Shown piece after piece: positions 1 through 8,063 of a stretch of DNA of 21,253 nucleotides. The translations under genes and the position numbers were made by a program. The notes beneath the pieces are model-generated. The model was not told the origin of the DNA. It saw nothing but the letters and a program-made list of their open reading frames with translations, and did not search any database. Position 1 is the first letter of the stretch; the number at the start of each line of letters is the position of its first letter. Source of the stretch: Gammaproteobacteria bacterium (GTDB lineage Bacteria; Pseudomonadota; Gammaproteobacteria; SZUA-229); assembly GCA_029287815.1 (NCBI GenBank), contig JARFQK010000035.1, positions 1-21,253 of the forward strand. Direction: 5' to 3'.

Positions 1-1
1 T

Positions 2-340
2 TTCTTCCAGCCTGAACAAAAAGCGCTCGGCAAGATCGTGATGCACACCATGGAAGGGGAGTACGGGCACGAACTCGATACCATTTCCCTCTATGAATTT
101 CGCGAGCAGCTCAACTCTGCGCCCCTGAGAGACAGCCAGGCCGTGCAACAAAGCCTTGAGACACTACGCAAGGCAAAAACTGCACAGGACATCGTCGGTC
201 GCGAGCGCCTCGCTGAAGCGCACAGACATATTGTCAAGCTGCTGACCTACCTGGAGAAAAAGGAGGGCTTCACGCTTTTTCAGGGCACCCGCCAGATTTG
301 CGCCAGCCATAATGATAACGCGCTAGATCAGGTCTCTTGA
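2..340 (+). CDS. C-terminal part of an unrecognised protein (5' end outside window)
   Basis: An open frame enters from the left edge (first full codon at position 2) and runs 112 codons to a TGA at 338-340, so the start lies upstream of the window. A GTG at 38 and ATGs at 41 and 50 are internal possibilities, but the frame is open before them. The visible part is hydrophilic, mostly helical and charged, with a stretch rich in Glu, Arg, Lys and Leu in the second half. There is no signal peptide, membrane segment or motif that I recognise, so I assign no function. The next gene starts 414 bases downstream behind its own promoter, so this is probably a separate transcription unit. Confidence 0.55.
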   Translation, partial: FFQPEQKALGKIVMHTMEGEYGHELDTISLYEFREQLNSAPLRDSQAVQQSLETLRKAKTAQDIVGRERLAEAHRHIVKLLTYLEKKEGFTLFQGTRQICASHNDNALDQVS

Positions 341-364
341 CGACCGACATCGCAGTTGTCGCGG

Positions 365-381
365 CGTTCCATGCAGGAACG
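365..381 (+). other. Small hairpin after the first gene
   Basis: CGTTCC, loop ATGCA, GGAACG forms a perfect 6-bp stem 25 bases after the stop codon of the first gene. No T-run follows, so it is at best a weak or Rho-assisted 3' end. The stretch 382-600 holds nothing else I can interpret. Confidence 0.3.
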
Positions 382-606
382 TAGGAACGGGGTCGAACCA
401 ATAGTGTTTGCCCTCGGGCCGTGTGCGCCACATGACTGCGCTGCCGCAAAGGCATTTCTTTTGAAATTCCCCAAATAACCTAATCGTTGGCGACACTGGC
501 TATCCTTGGCCTGAAAGCGGTTTTGATGATGTGTGCTTGATTATGCGAGCGCGTCGACTCATATTCATCTGCGAGCCCGTGGTCGTGAGCAAGACGCGTC
601 TGTCGC

Positions 607-644
607 TTTCAGGCGAATGTTTGCATGCAGTCCTTCGCCTGAAA
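607..644. repeat. Perfect 11-bp inverted repeat upstream of the fbpA promoter
   Basis: TTTCAGGCGAA (607-617) and TTCGCCTGAAA (634-644) are exact reverse complements separated by 16 bases that contain GCATGC. The repeat ends 18 bases before the -35 hexamer of the iron-operon promoter. No T-run follows on either strand, so it does not look like an intrinsic terminator. It could be an operator for a second regulator or a stable hairpin. Confidence 0.6.
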
Positions 645-662
645 AAGAATTGCCAAATTTTG

Positions 663-690
663 TTGACTATAAAATGCGAATCAATATCAT
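663..690 (+). promoter_or_regulatory. Sigma70 promoter of the iron transport operon
   Basis: TTGACT (663-668), 16-base spacer, TATCAT (685-690). Each hexamer matches the consensus at five of six positions. The promoter is overlapped by the Fur-like box and lies about 65 bases before the start codon at 755. Confidence 0.6.
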
Positions 691-694
691 TCGC
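676..694. promoter_or_regulatory. Fur box (ferric uptake regulator operator)
   Basis: GCGAATCAATATCATTCGC matches the 19-bp Fur consensus GATAATGATAATCATTATC at 12 positions, including the central AAT and ATCATT. Its ends GCGAAT/ATTCGC form a perfect inverted repeat. It covers the predicted -10 hexamer, the classical position for iron-dependent repression. Confidence 0.65.
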
Positions 695-754
695 TTTCTA
701 CTTGGGAACAAGGCCCCGCAAAGGGCCACTGACTGAAACTTCGAGGCTTTAGCT

Positions 755-1753
755 ATGAAGACGACCATCCTCGCACTACTGGGCCTGGCTCTTTCGCTTC
801 CGGCATATGCTGCAGACCCAGACACGATTACCGTCTACTCGGCGCGCAAGGAGCATCTGATCAAACCGCTGTTTGACGCCTATACGGAACAGACAGGCGT
901 TCAGATTCGCTATATCACCGACAAGGCTGGCCCCCTTCTGGCTCGCCTCAAGGCGGAGGGTGCCAACACCCCTGCCGACATGCTGATGACCGTCGATGCG
1001 GGCAACCTCTGGCAGGCCGCCGAGTCTGGTGTACTGAGCCCTGTCGAATCTGAGGCCCTGAACCAGAATATTCCTGCCCACCTGCGCGATCCGGGTAATC
1101 AGTGGTTTGGCCTGTCCATCCGCGCCCGCACCATTGTCTACAGTACTGATCGTGTAAAGCCTGCGAATCTCACGAGCTATGAGGACCTGGCCGATCCCAA
1201 ATGGAGAGGTCGGCTGTGTCTGCGTACTTCAAAGAAGGTCTATAACCAGTCACTGGTTGCGATGATGATCGCGCGCCATGGCGAGGAAAACACCAGTCAG
1301 ATCATCGAAGGCTGGGTAGCCAACCTGGCGACTGAGCCCTTCTCCAACGACACCATGGCCATGCAGGCCATTGTTGCCGGTCAGTGTGATGTCGCAATCG
1401 TCAACACGTACTACTTTGGACGACTGCAGAAGGAAGAACCCGACATGAAACTGGCCCTATTCTGGCCTAACCAGGACACGACCGGTGTCCATGTAAACAT
1501 CTCAGGTGCCGGAGTCACCAAACAGGCGAAAAACCGTGATGGCGCTATCCAATTACTGGAATGGTTATCATCTGAACAAGCTCAGCAGCAATTCGCTGGC
1601 CTGAATATGGAATATCCGATCAACCCAGCCGTTGCCGCAGATGCCGTGGTCGCAGCCTGGGGGGACTTCAAGGCCGACGACCTCAACGTGGCGCAGGCCG
1701 GCAAATTGCAGGCCCAGGCCATCAAACTGATGGATCGTGCCGGATACCGTTGA
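755..1753 (+). CDS. fbpA: Periplasmic ferric iron-binding protein of an ABC importer (FbpA/FutA family)
   Basis: This is the periplasmic Fe(3+)-binding component that delivers iron to the permease encoded next. The 332-residue length is normal for the family. Residues 1-19 form a signal peptide (two charges, a Leu/Ala core, AYA cleavage site). The mature part starts with a beta strand of the TITVYSAR type. A TPADMLMTVDAGNLW motif is typical, and two adjacent tyrosines (Y219, Y220 in NTYYFGRL) correspond to the tyrosine pair that coordinates iron in FbpA. The ATG at 755 follows GAGG at 742-745 and gives a complete signal peptide. It is first in a three-gene operon, 18 bases before the permease gene, behind a promoter covered by a Fur-like box. 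The family assignment is firm; exact substrate (free Fe(3+) or a chelate) is inferred. Confidence 0.9.
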   Translation: MKTTILALLGLALSLPAYAADPDTITVYSARKEHLIKPLFDAYTEQTGVQIRYITDKAGPLLARLKAEGANTPADMLMTVDAGNLWQAAESGVLSPVESEALNQNIPAHLRDPGNQWFGLSIRARTIVYSTDRVKPANLTSYEDLADPKWRGRLCLRTSKKVYNQSLVAMMIARHGEENTSQIIEGWVANLATEPFSNDTMAMQAIVAGQCDVAIVNTYYFGRLQKEEPDMKLALFWPNQDTTGVHVNISGAGVTKQAKNRDGAIQLLEWLSSEQAQQQFAGLNMEYPINPAVAADAVVAAWGDFKADDLNVAQAGKLQAQAIKLMDRAGYR

Positions 1754-1771
1754 TCGGGCATAATAGCGTGC

Positions 1772-3445
1772 ATGCATGAAATCACCCCGGATCTACCTGC
1801 CGTTAGGCCAGACAGAAAGGCGGGCCCGTCTACCGGAAGATTCAACAGATGGCATCTCGCAAGCGGGGCCCTGGCCCTGCTGGTCGCCGTTCCTCTCATG
1901 GTCGTTTTTTCGGGCTGGCTACAACCCAGCACTGAGGTCTGGTCTCACCTGGCAGAAACCCTGCTGAGCCGGCTTTTCATCAATACCATCAAGCTGGTCC
2001 TTGGCGTGGGCCTCGGTGTCGTGCTGCTGGGCGTTTCACTGGCCTGGCTGACAGCCCGCTGTGATTTTCCCGGTCGGCGTCTTTTCGACTGGATGCTCAT
2101 GCTGCCGCTGGCCATCCCTGCCTATGTCATGGCCTTCGTGGCCATTGGCCTGCTTGACTTTGCTGGTCCCGTGCAAAGCGCACTGCGCGACTGGCTGGGG
2201 GTGGGCAACTACTGGTTCCCACAGATCCGCTCGACCGGCGGTGTCATCTTCGTGATGGTGCTAGTGCTCTACCCTTATGTGTACATGCTCGCGAGGACGG
2301 CCTTTCTGACCCAGGGTCGCTCTACCCTCGAGGCCGCCCAGACGCTCGGCTATGGACCGGTAGGGGTATTCTGGCGCGTGGCCCTGCCGATGGCCCGCCC
2401 AGCCATCGTCGCAGGTACGTCCCTGGCATTGATGGAAACCCTGGCCGATTTCGGTACCGTGGCCACCTTTAACTATGACACCTTTACCACGGCCATCTAC
2501 AAGGCATGGTTTGGTTTCTTCAGCCTGCAGGCCGCCTCGCAGCTGGCCTCTTTGCTTCTGCTGTTTGTCTTCCTGAGCCTGATGACGGAGCGCTTTACCC
2601 GCAGCCGTGGCGATTACCACGATACCATGCGCAGTGCTCTGACAACGCGTTTCAGCTTTCAGGGCTGGCGCGGATGGGGCATCACCACTCTGCTCGGCCT
2701 GTTCTTCGCCATTGCTTTCATCGCGCCCTTTATCCAGTTATGCCTTTGGGCCTTCGCGGCGATCAGCGAGGAACTCGATGCACGCTACCTTGGCCTGCTC
2801 TACCACACTTTGTTACTGGGCCTCCTCGCCGCCCTTGTCACAACGGCGTGCGCCTTGGTGATTGGGTTTTCCCGCCGCTACCAGCGAGACCGTCTGACCG
2901 CGCTCACGGCAACCATCGCTACTCTTGGTTATGCCCTGCCTGGCTCGGTGCTGGCGGTGGGTATCATGATCGCGCTGACTCAGGCCGACAATCTGATCCA
3001 TGCCATGCTGGCCAGCGTGGGCAGCGCCACTACTGGACAGATCCTCGGTGGAAGTGTGTTTGCCCTTGTTCTGGCCTATGTCATTCGTTTCATGGCCGTG
3101 GCCCATGGCCCGGTAGAAACTGGCCTGTCTCGTATCAAGCGCAGCGTCCCCGAGGCGGCACGTACCCTCGGGGCGACACCACGGCATGTGCTCACAAAAA
3201 TCTATCTGCCGTTGCTCAGGCCCGGCCTGTTCACGGCCATGCTGCTGGTGCTGGTGGACACTATGAAGGAGATGCCCGCCACCCTGCTGATGCGTCCCTT
3301 TGGCTGGGATACACTGGCTGTTCGAATCTATGAGATGACCTCGGAAGGTGAATGGGAACGGGCCGCCCTGCCGGCCATCACCCTGGTCATGGTGGGCCTG
3401 TTGCCCGTCATACTCTTGGTCAGAAAGACTCTTCAGGATCGCTAA
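1772..3445 (+). CDS. fbpB: Ferric iron ABC transporter permease, two fused permease domains (FbpB family)
   Basis: This inner-membrane permease of 557 residues forms the channel of the Fe(3+) importer. It contains two tandem binding-protein-dependent permease domains, each with about six membrane segments. Each has the cytoplasmic EAA loop that docks to the ATPase: EAAQTLG starting at residue 187 and EAARTLG starting at residue 461, both followed by the usual LP-x(2)-RP pattern. Such a double-length permease is the normal form in the FbpB/SfuB family, which therefore needs one permease gene. The ATG at 1772 has no obvious Shine-Dalgarno sequence; translation may be helped by the fbpA stop 18 bases upstream. 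The ATPase gene starts 6 bases after its stop. Confidence 0.9.
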   Translation: MHEITPDLPAVRPDRKAGPSTGRFNRWHLASGALALLVAVPLMVVFSGWLQPSTEVWSHLAETLLSRLFINTIKLVLGVGLGVVLLGVSLAWLTARCDFPGRRLFDWMLMLPLAIPAYVMAFVAIGLLDFAGPVQSALRDWLGVGNYWFPQIRSTGGVIFVMVLVLYPYVYMLARTAFLTQGRSTLEAAQTLGYGPVGVFWRVALPMARPAIVAGTSLALMETLADFGTVATFNYDTFTTAIYKAWFGFFSLQAASQLASLLLLFVFLSLMTERFTRSRGDYHDTMRSALTTRFSFQGWRGWGITTLLGLFFAIAFIAPFIQLCLWAFAAISEELDARYLGLLYHTLLLGLLAALVTTACALVIGFSRRYQRDRLTALTATIATLGYALPGSVLAVGIMIALTQADNLIHAMLASVGSATTGQILGGSVFALVLAYVIRFMAVAHGPVETGLSRIKRSVPEAARTLGATPRHVLTKIYLPLLRPGLFTAMLLVLVDTMKEMPATLLMRPFGWDTLAVRIYEMTSEGEWERAALPAITLVMVGLLPVILLVRKTLQDR

Positions 3446-3451
3446 TCGTTT

Positions 3452-4525
3452 ATGGACCTGTTGCTCGAAATTGATGACCTGCATTGTGGCTATGATGACC
3501 ATGCTGTGGTCGATGGTCTGCAATTGCATATTGCCCCAGGCAAGCTGGTCAGCCTGCTCGGCCCCAGTGGTTGCGGCAAGACAACCGTGCTCAGGGCGAT
3601 CGCCGGCTTCCAGTCCGTAACCTCGGGCGAGATACGCCTCAATGGCAAAATCGTTTCCTCACCGGGTATGCTCGTGCCTCCCGAGCAACGAAACCTCGGC
3701 ATGGTCTTCCAGGACTATGCCCTGTTCCCGCACCTCACTGTCAGCGAAAACATTGCCTTTGGGCTGAGGCGCCAAACGGCTGGTAGCAAAAGGCAGGTTG
3801 TCGACCGCCTGCTCGAACTTATCGGCATGCAGGGGTATGGAAAGCGTTACCCGGCGGAGTTATCCGGCGGTCAGCAACAGCGCATTGCCGTGGCACGTGC
3901 CCTGGCTCCCCAGCCCTCCCTTCTGCTGCTCGATGAACCCTTTTCCAACCTGGACGTGGAACTTCGTGAACGCCTCGCAGTAGATGTGCGCGAATTGCTG
4001 CGCTCGCAGAATGCGACGGCCATCTTTGTCACCCACGATCAGCACGAGGCTTTCGTGATGGGTGAAAAGATAGGTGTTATGAACCATGGCCGAATGCTGC
4101 AATGGGATACGGCGTTCAACCTCTACCACGAGCCCAACGATCGCTTTATTGCTGATTTCATTGGCAAGGGCAGCTTCCTGCGGGGTGAACTGGTCTCTGC
4201 GGATTGTGTAAATACCGCCATGGGGCGCCTCTCCGGCAACCGAGCCTATCCCTGGCCCAAAGGGACACCCGTTGATATCCTGCTCCGTCCCGATGATGTG
4301 CTGATCGTCGAAGAAAGCCCGATTCGCTGCAGGGTCACCGATCGCGCTTTCATGGGTGCCGATACCTTGTACACGCTGAGACAGGAGGATGGTGTGCAAC
4401 TGCTGTCATTGATGCCCAGCCGATATGACTATGCCATAGGCAGCGAAGTGGGCATCGAGCTGGATATCGATCACTTCATCCTGTTTCCACCAGAGCCCGT
4501 CGTCGAAACAGTCTCGGCGGGCTAG
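3452..4525 (+). CDS. fbpC: Ferric iron ABC transporter ATP-binding protein (FbpC family)
   Basis: This cytoplasmic ATPase of 357 residues powers the iron importer. Visible motifs in order are Walker A GPSGCGKTT (37-45), Q-loop in MVFQDYALFP, signature LSGGQQQR (from 137), Walker B LLLLDEP (D161, E162) and the switch histidine in VTHDQHEA. Residues after about 240 form a C-terminal extension with a TOBE-like barrel, as in the FbpC/PotA group. It is the last gene of the operon. A perfect 14-bp palindrome, GCGGGCTAGCCCGC (4517-4530), spans its stop codon but is not followed by T residues. The genes before it make iron the expected substrate; from the ATPase alone, other substrates of this subfamily could not be excluded. 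Confidence 0.9.
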   Translation: MDLLLEIDDLHCGYDDHAVVDGLQLHIAPGKLVSLLGPSGCGKTTVLRAIAGFQSVTSGEIRLNGKIVSSPGMLVPPEQRNLGMVFQDYALFPHLTVSENIAFGLRRQTAGSKRQVVDRLLELIGMQGYGKRYPAELSGGQQQRIAVARALAPQPSLLLLDEPFSNLDVELRERLAVDVRELLRSQNATAIFVTHDQHEAFVMGEKIGVMNHGRMLQWDTAFNLYHEPNDRFIADFIGKGSFLRGELVSADCVNTAMGRLSGNRAYPWPKGTPVDILLRPDDVLIVEESPIRCRVTDRAFMGADTLYTLRQEDGVQLLSLMPSRYDYAIGSEVGIELDIDHFILFPPEPVVETVSAG

Positions 4526-4643
4526 CCCGCATGTTGCACACAGGATTCGAATTATAAGGGCAAGCCGCCACCCTGGTATTTTTATCTCAGAGATCGGTTC
4601 GCGGAAAAGCCTGTTGTCTCGCTGGGAACACCGAGGTTTCTCT

Positions 4644-4671
4644 TTGACGCGAATGACGTCTAAATGATAAT
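4644..4671 (+). promoter_or_regulatory. Probable sigma70 promoter of the P-type ATPase gene
   Basis: TTGACG (4644-4649), 16-base spacer, GATAAT (4666-4671), each matching the consensus at five of six positions. Transcription from here would give an untranslated leader of roughly 267 bases before the ATG at 4945. Confidence 0.45.
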
Positions 4672-4693
4672 ATTAGCAGCTTCTAAATTTCTC

Positions 4694-4816
4694 ATGAACA
4701 AGGAAATTACCAGCAGGCTTAGCAGTATCTCCCTGCTTACAGTTTTTAAAAATCCAACCGAAATATCTTGCGCATATGCGCCCGTGTCGCGGGCCATATT
4801 GGTTCCAGAAAAATAA
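4694..4816 (+). CDS. Possible 40-codon leader ORF before the P-type ATPase
   Basis: ATG at 4694 opens a 40-codon frame ending in TAA at 4814-4816, inside the predicted untranslated leader. It includes three proline codons, spread through its second half, and has no clear Shine-Dalgarno sequence. It might be a regulatory leader peptide, by analogy with proline-containing leader peptides of Mg2+ P-type ATPase genes, or just chance. I do not recognise the peptide. Confidence 0.2.
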   Translation: MNKEITSRLSSISLLTVFKNPTEISCAYAPVSRAILVPEK

Positions 4817-4891
4817 TCTCCTGAGTGGTGGCGTAATGCCGATTACGGCCAACTGAGGACATGTTCTCGCGGAACCAAGGCATACGCGAGA
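4770..4891 (+). promoter_or_regulatory. Structured 5' leader with alternative pairings
   Basis: Within the 419-base gap before the ATPase gene are the palindrome GCGCATATGCGC (4770-4781), the hairpin GCCCG/CGGGC (4780-4794), the hairpin CGTAAT-GCCG-ATTACG (4832-4847) and the hairpin TCTCGCG/CGCGAGA (4865-4871 with 4885-4891). TTGGTTCC (4799-4806) is exactly complementary to GGAACCAA (4871-4878), which lies in the loop of the last hairpin, so a pseudoknot or a switch between two folds is possible. I cannot match it to a named riboswitch. Confidence 0.4.
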
Positions 4892-4944
4892 TTGAGCATA
4901 ATTTGTGAAGTATACGGACAAGCAATAATAAAGGTAATACAACA

Positions 4945-7710
4945 ATGAGCATGAACTGGCACGGACTGACCGCCGAAGAAGCAATCGAAAAATTACAGAC
5001 ATCTCGCAGCGGCTTGAGCGCGAACGAGGTTCAGACAAGGCTTCAGCAGTTTGGACCGAATGAAATAGCATTAGTAAAGACACCTGCGTGGATTCGATTT
5101 CTTCGACAGTTCAATGATCCGATGGTGATCATCCTGCTCATTACGGCAGGTATTACCGGGGTGCTGACATCGCTTGGAAGCCATATGCTTCCCGACACGA
5201 TTGTGATCCTTTCCGTCGTCGTTCTCAACGCCATTCTTGGTTTCGTCCAAGAGGGCAAAGCGGAGGGCGCGCTCGACGCACTCCGAAGCATGATGGTCCC
5301 TGAATGCGTCGTCATGCGCAAAGGCGGGCTTGAGCGCATCCCGTCGAGCGAGCTCGTCCCTGGAGACATCGTTGTACTCGAAGGGGGCGATAAGATTCCG
5401 GCGGATGTCCGATTCATCGAGACGAGTAACTTGCATGTTGACGAGTCTTCGCTCACCGGTGAGTCGATTCCGGCAAAAAAGACCACCGCGGTTATCGCCG
5501 GTGAAAACATCGTTCCCGGAGACCAGCGCAATATGGGATTTTCGGGTACCTATCTTACCCAAGGTACAGCCAAAGGCGTTGTCGTCGAAACCGGGGAACG
5601 GACCGTATTCGGCAAGATCGCCGATATGGTGAAAGCCGCCGACTCAGGCACGACGCCGCTACAGCGCAAAATGAGGGAATTCGTACACACTCTGATCAAA
5701 GCGATTCTGGTCGTTGGCGCCTTTAATTTCCTATACGGGATCTATCTCGGATATGACATGGGCTACAGCTTCCTCGGCGCCGTTTCACTCATTGTCGCCG
5801 CAATCCCGGAAATGCTACCCGCGCTCGTCACCGCCATTTTGGCGGTTTCCGGCACGATCATGGCGACAAAAAAGGCGCTCATCCGCAAACTGCCAGCGGC
5901 GGAAACACTCGGTGCAACCTCGGTCATTTGCTCCGACAAGACCGGCACGCTCACCGAGAATCGCATGACGGTGACAAAGGTCTATACGGCGGGCGAGATG
6001 TATCAGGTTTCCGGCGTGGGTTATGACGTGAATGGGCGTTTCGCGAGCCATGGTCGGTCTGTCGATGTTGACGAGACACCAGCGCTCAAGGTGCTTTTGG
6101 AAACAGGCTTTCATTGCAACAACGCGCATCTGCGCGATGAGGGTGGCGGCGTCGGCGATCCGACGGAACTTGCGCTCAAAGTCTCGGCGGCAAAGGCCGA
6201 GATCGCACAAGAAGGAGTCTCCCGGCTCGAGGAGATACCGTTCGACTCCGCGACAAAGTACATGGCCGTGCTGGTGGACACTGGCGACCATCGATACATC
6301 TATGTCAAGGGCGCTCCGGAGGTCGTGCTTGGCATGTGTGCGACGGGCCTGGGTGCTGAGTGCTCCCGGCAAGCGCTCGACCCGCAAGAGTATCTCGGGG
6401 CTGCCAAGATGTTTGCTCAGGATGCGCTGCGCACGCTTGGATTTGCCTATAAAGAAGTTGATCGCGCCCATGAAGATCTGCGCCATGATGACCTGCATAA
6501 CATGACCTTCGCCGGTTTGCAGGGGATGATCGATCCGCCCAAGGCGTCGGCGATCGAAGCGGTGAGCAAGTGTAAGGGAGCCGGCATCCGTACGGTTATG
6601 GTGACGGGCGACCATCCGGATACCGCCCAGGCCGTCGCCAATCAGCTCGGGATCAAGGCGACGCGGGTCGTGGCAGGCACCGAATTGTCGAACATGGATG
6701 CCGACACACTCCGAAGCGTGGTTGAGGAGGTGTCTGTTTTTGCGCGGGTTGCGCCAGAGCACAAGAAAGATATTGCCGAAGCGCTGCAGGCGAATAATCA
6801 CGTCGTCGCGATGACCGGGGACGGCGTGAACGATGCGCCCGCACTTAAACAGGCGGACATTGGCGTTGCGATGGGTCAGGCCGGAACCGAGGTTGCGCGC
6901 GAAGCGTCGGACATGGTTTTGGCCGACGACAACTTTGCAACCATCGTTGCCGCGGTCGAGGAAGGCCGGCACGCGTGGACGAATCTGCAAAAAGCGATTC
7001 TTTATACGCTGCCAACCAATGCGGCGCAGGCACTGCTGATCATGGGAGCAATTCTCCTGGCTGCGTTCGTGCCGGTGTTTGGAGCGCGGTTCGTGCTCGA
7101 GCCGGTCCAGATCCTCTGGATCAACCTGCTCGACTCGGTGTTGCTGACGCTTCCGCTGATGATGGAAGCCAAGGAGCGAGCCTTGCTCAATAGGCCGCCA
7201 AGGGATGCAGACGCCCATATCATCGACAGCCTGTTTATTCAGCGGGTGGTCATTCTGGGCTTCGCGATCGCAACCCCGGGATTTCTCATCTATTACTACT
7301 TCGGATCAGCTGCGGTGGTTGACGGCGTCGTCGTCGATGCTCTTCTACTCACACAGGCGCAAACAGCGGCTTTCTGGGCGATCTTGCTCGCGCACTTCGG
7401 CTATGTCGTGTCAGCGCGCTCGATCTATGACTCGGTCTTTACGCTCAACCCGCTGAGCAATAAGTGGCTGTTGGGTGGAATTGCAGCGAGTATAGCAATC
7501 CGGTTCATTCCGACACTTTTCCCCGAAGCGGCGTCCCTGTTTCGGACCGCCGAGTTCCCGCTGGAATGGTGGCCGGTGATCCTTCTGGCGTTCTTTCCCA
7601 GCCTGGTTGCGATTGAACTGGACAAGTTCGTCAGAAGATCGAAGGGCCGACATGGTGCTCCCCCGTTGGCCTTCCCCAAGAGGCTGCTGTCTTCGCTTTT
7701 CTCAAAGTAA
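4945..7710 (+). CDS. P-type cation-transporting ATPase (P2 type, ion not certain)
   Basis: This 921-residue inner-membrane pump is phosphorylated by ATP while moving a cation. It has an N-terminal cation-ATPase domain (about 5-70), actuator motif TGES (171-174), M4 motif PEMLP (288-292), phosphorylation motif DKTGTLT (D331), hinge motif TGDGVNDAP (624-632) and C-terminal membrane helices. There is no N-terminal metal-binding domain and no CPx motif, so it is not a Cu/Zn P1B pump. It resembles Ca2+/H+ type P2 and P3 pumps, but PEMLP is also the MgtA form. Against the SERCA ion site, M4 Glu is kept (E289) and M5 Asn is kept (N692), but M5 Glu becomes Gln (Q695) and the M6 N-x-x-T-D is N-L-L-D-S (N727, D730, S731). 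AAGG about 9 bases before the ATG at 4945 supports this start. It is probably monocistronic. Confidence 0.9.
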   Translation: MSMNWHGLTAEEAIEKLQTSRSGLSANEVQTRLQQFGPNEIALVKTPAWIRFLRQFNDPMVIILLITAGITGVLTSLGSHMLPDTIVILSVVVLNAILGFVQEGKAEGALDALRSMMVPECVVMRKGGLERIPSSELVPGDIVVLEGGDKIPADVRFIETSNLHVDESSLTGESIPAKKTTAVIAGENIVPGDQRNMGFSGTYLTQGTAKGVVVETGERTVFGKIADMVKAADSGTTPLQRKMREFVHTLIKAILVVGAFNFLYGIYLGYDMGYSFLGAVSLIVAAIPEMLPALVTAILAVSGTIMATKKALIRKLPAAETLGATSVICSDKTGTLTENRMTVTKVYTAGEMYQVSGVGYDVNGRFASHGRSVDVDETPALKVLLETGFHCNNAHLRDEGGGVGDPTELALKVSAAKAEIAQEGVSRLEEIPFDSATKYMAVLVDTGDHRYIYVKGAPEVVLGMCATGLGAECSRQALDPQEYLGAAKMFAQDALRTLGFAYKEVDRAHEDLRHDDLHNMTFAGLQGMIDPPKASAIEAVSKCKGAGIRTVMVTGDHPDTAQAVANQLGIKATRVVAGTELSNMDADTLRSVVEEVSVFARVAPEHKKDIAEALQANNHVVAMTGDGVNDAPALKQADIGVAMGQAGTEVAREASDMVLADDNFATIVAAVEEGRHAWTNLQKAILYTLPTNAAQALLIMGAILLAAFVPVFGARFVLEPVQILWINLLDSVLLTLPLMMEAKERALLNRPPRDADAHIIDSLFIQRVVILGFAIATPGFLIYYYFGSAAVVDGVVVDALLLTQAQTAAFWAILLAHFGYVVSARSIYDSVFTLNPLSNKWLLGGIAASIAIRFIPTLFPEAASLFRTAEFPLEWWPVILLAFFPSLVAIELDKFVRRSKGRHGAPPLAFPKRLLSSLFSK

Positions 7711-7741
7711 GGGGAGGAGTCTACCGGGATCCCTACCCGGC

Positions 7742-8017
7742 TCAGTGGCTGTGCGGAGGCTGCGGATAGGCGCGTAAATCCGGTGCCGGGTATAACATGG
7801 GCGCTGCATGCCAGTAGGGCGGCAGCGGCGGTGGCGTGTAATACAAGGGGGGCAGGTAGCGAGGTGGCGGATCATCGTCCATGATCCGGTCCCACCAGCC
7901 GGGAGGCCCGCCCAATGGGCAAAACGGGATATCCGGTAAAGCCATCGCTGTTGCCGAGCCAGTGAGGAACACCAGCGTCAGCAAAAGCCGTTTCACTCTG
8001 CCGAATTCACGTTGCAT
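7742..8017 (-). CDS. Small secreted proline- and tyrosine-rich protein
   Basis: This is an unrecognised 91-residue protein. From the ATG at 8017, a basic start and hydrophobic core (about residues 8-26, KRLLLTLVFLTGSATAMA) form a signal peptide. The rest is low-complexity, rich in Pro, Tyr and Trp, with DDDPPP, PPLYY and PPPLPPYW patches and a His-rich end. Export to the periplasm or cell surface is likely; function is unknown. The frame is open further upstream to 8098, but that would overlap the preceding gene and bury the signal peptide, so I prefer 8017; a GTG at residue 8 is another option. It is last in a minus-strand group behind the ANTAR gene. Its 3' end faces the ATPase gene 31 bases away. 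Confidence 0.6.
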   Translation of the reverse strand: MQREFGRVKRLLLTLVFLTGSATAMALPDIPFCPLGGPPGWWDRIMDDDPPPRYLPPLYYTPPPLPPYWHAAPMLYPAPDLRAYPQPPHSH

Positions 8018-8063
8018 TGCCCCACTGTAGCACGCCGCAGCACAAGAGTGGGTGTATTTTCTG

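Noticed and set aside
531..752. Small frames between the first gene and fbpA
   Set aside because: They run across the inverted repeat, promoter and Fur box; no ribosome site or recognisable protein.
2506..3333. 275-codon plus-strand frame overlapping fbpB
   Set aside because: Out-of-frame shadow of the permease, rich in Pro, Arg, His and Cys with no membrane segments.
4517..4530. 14-bp palindrome over the fbpC stop codon as a terminator
   Set aside because: No loop bases and no T-run follow, so intrinsic termination is unlikely.
4673..5083. 136-codon minus-strand frame upstream of the P-type ATPase
   Set aside because: It overlaps the ATPase start and the leader hairpins; Cys/Arg-rich with no motif.
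5815..7218. 467-codon open frame on the minus strand inside the P-type ATPase gene
   Set aside because: Antisense to a gene with all P-type motifs; the product is rich in Arg/His with no recognisable domain, as expected for a mirror frame in GC-rich DNA.
7724..7740. CCGGG/CCCGG hairpin between the convergent ATPase and proline-rich genes as a bidirectional terminator
   Set aside because: Stem of five pairs and no T-run on either strand; cannot be supported.
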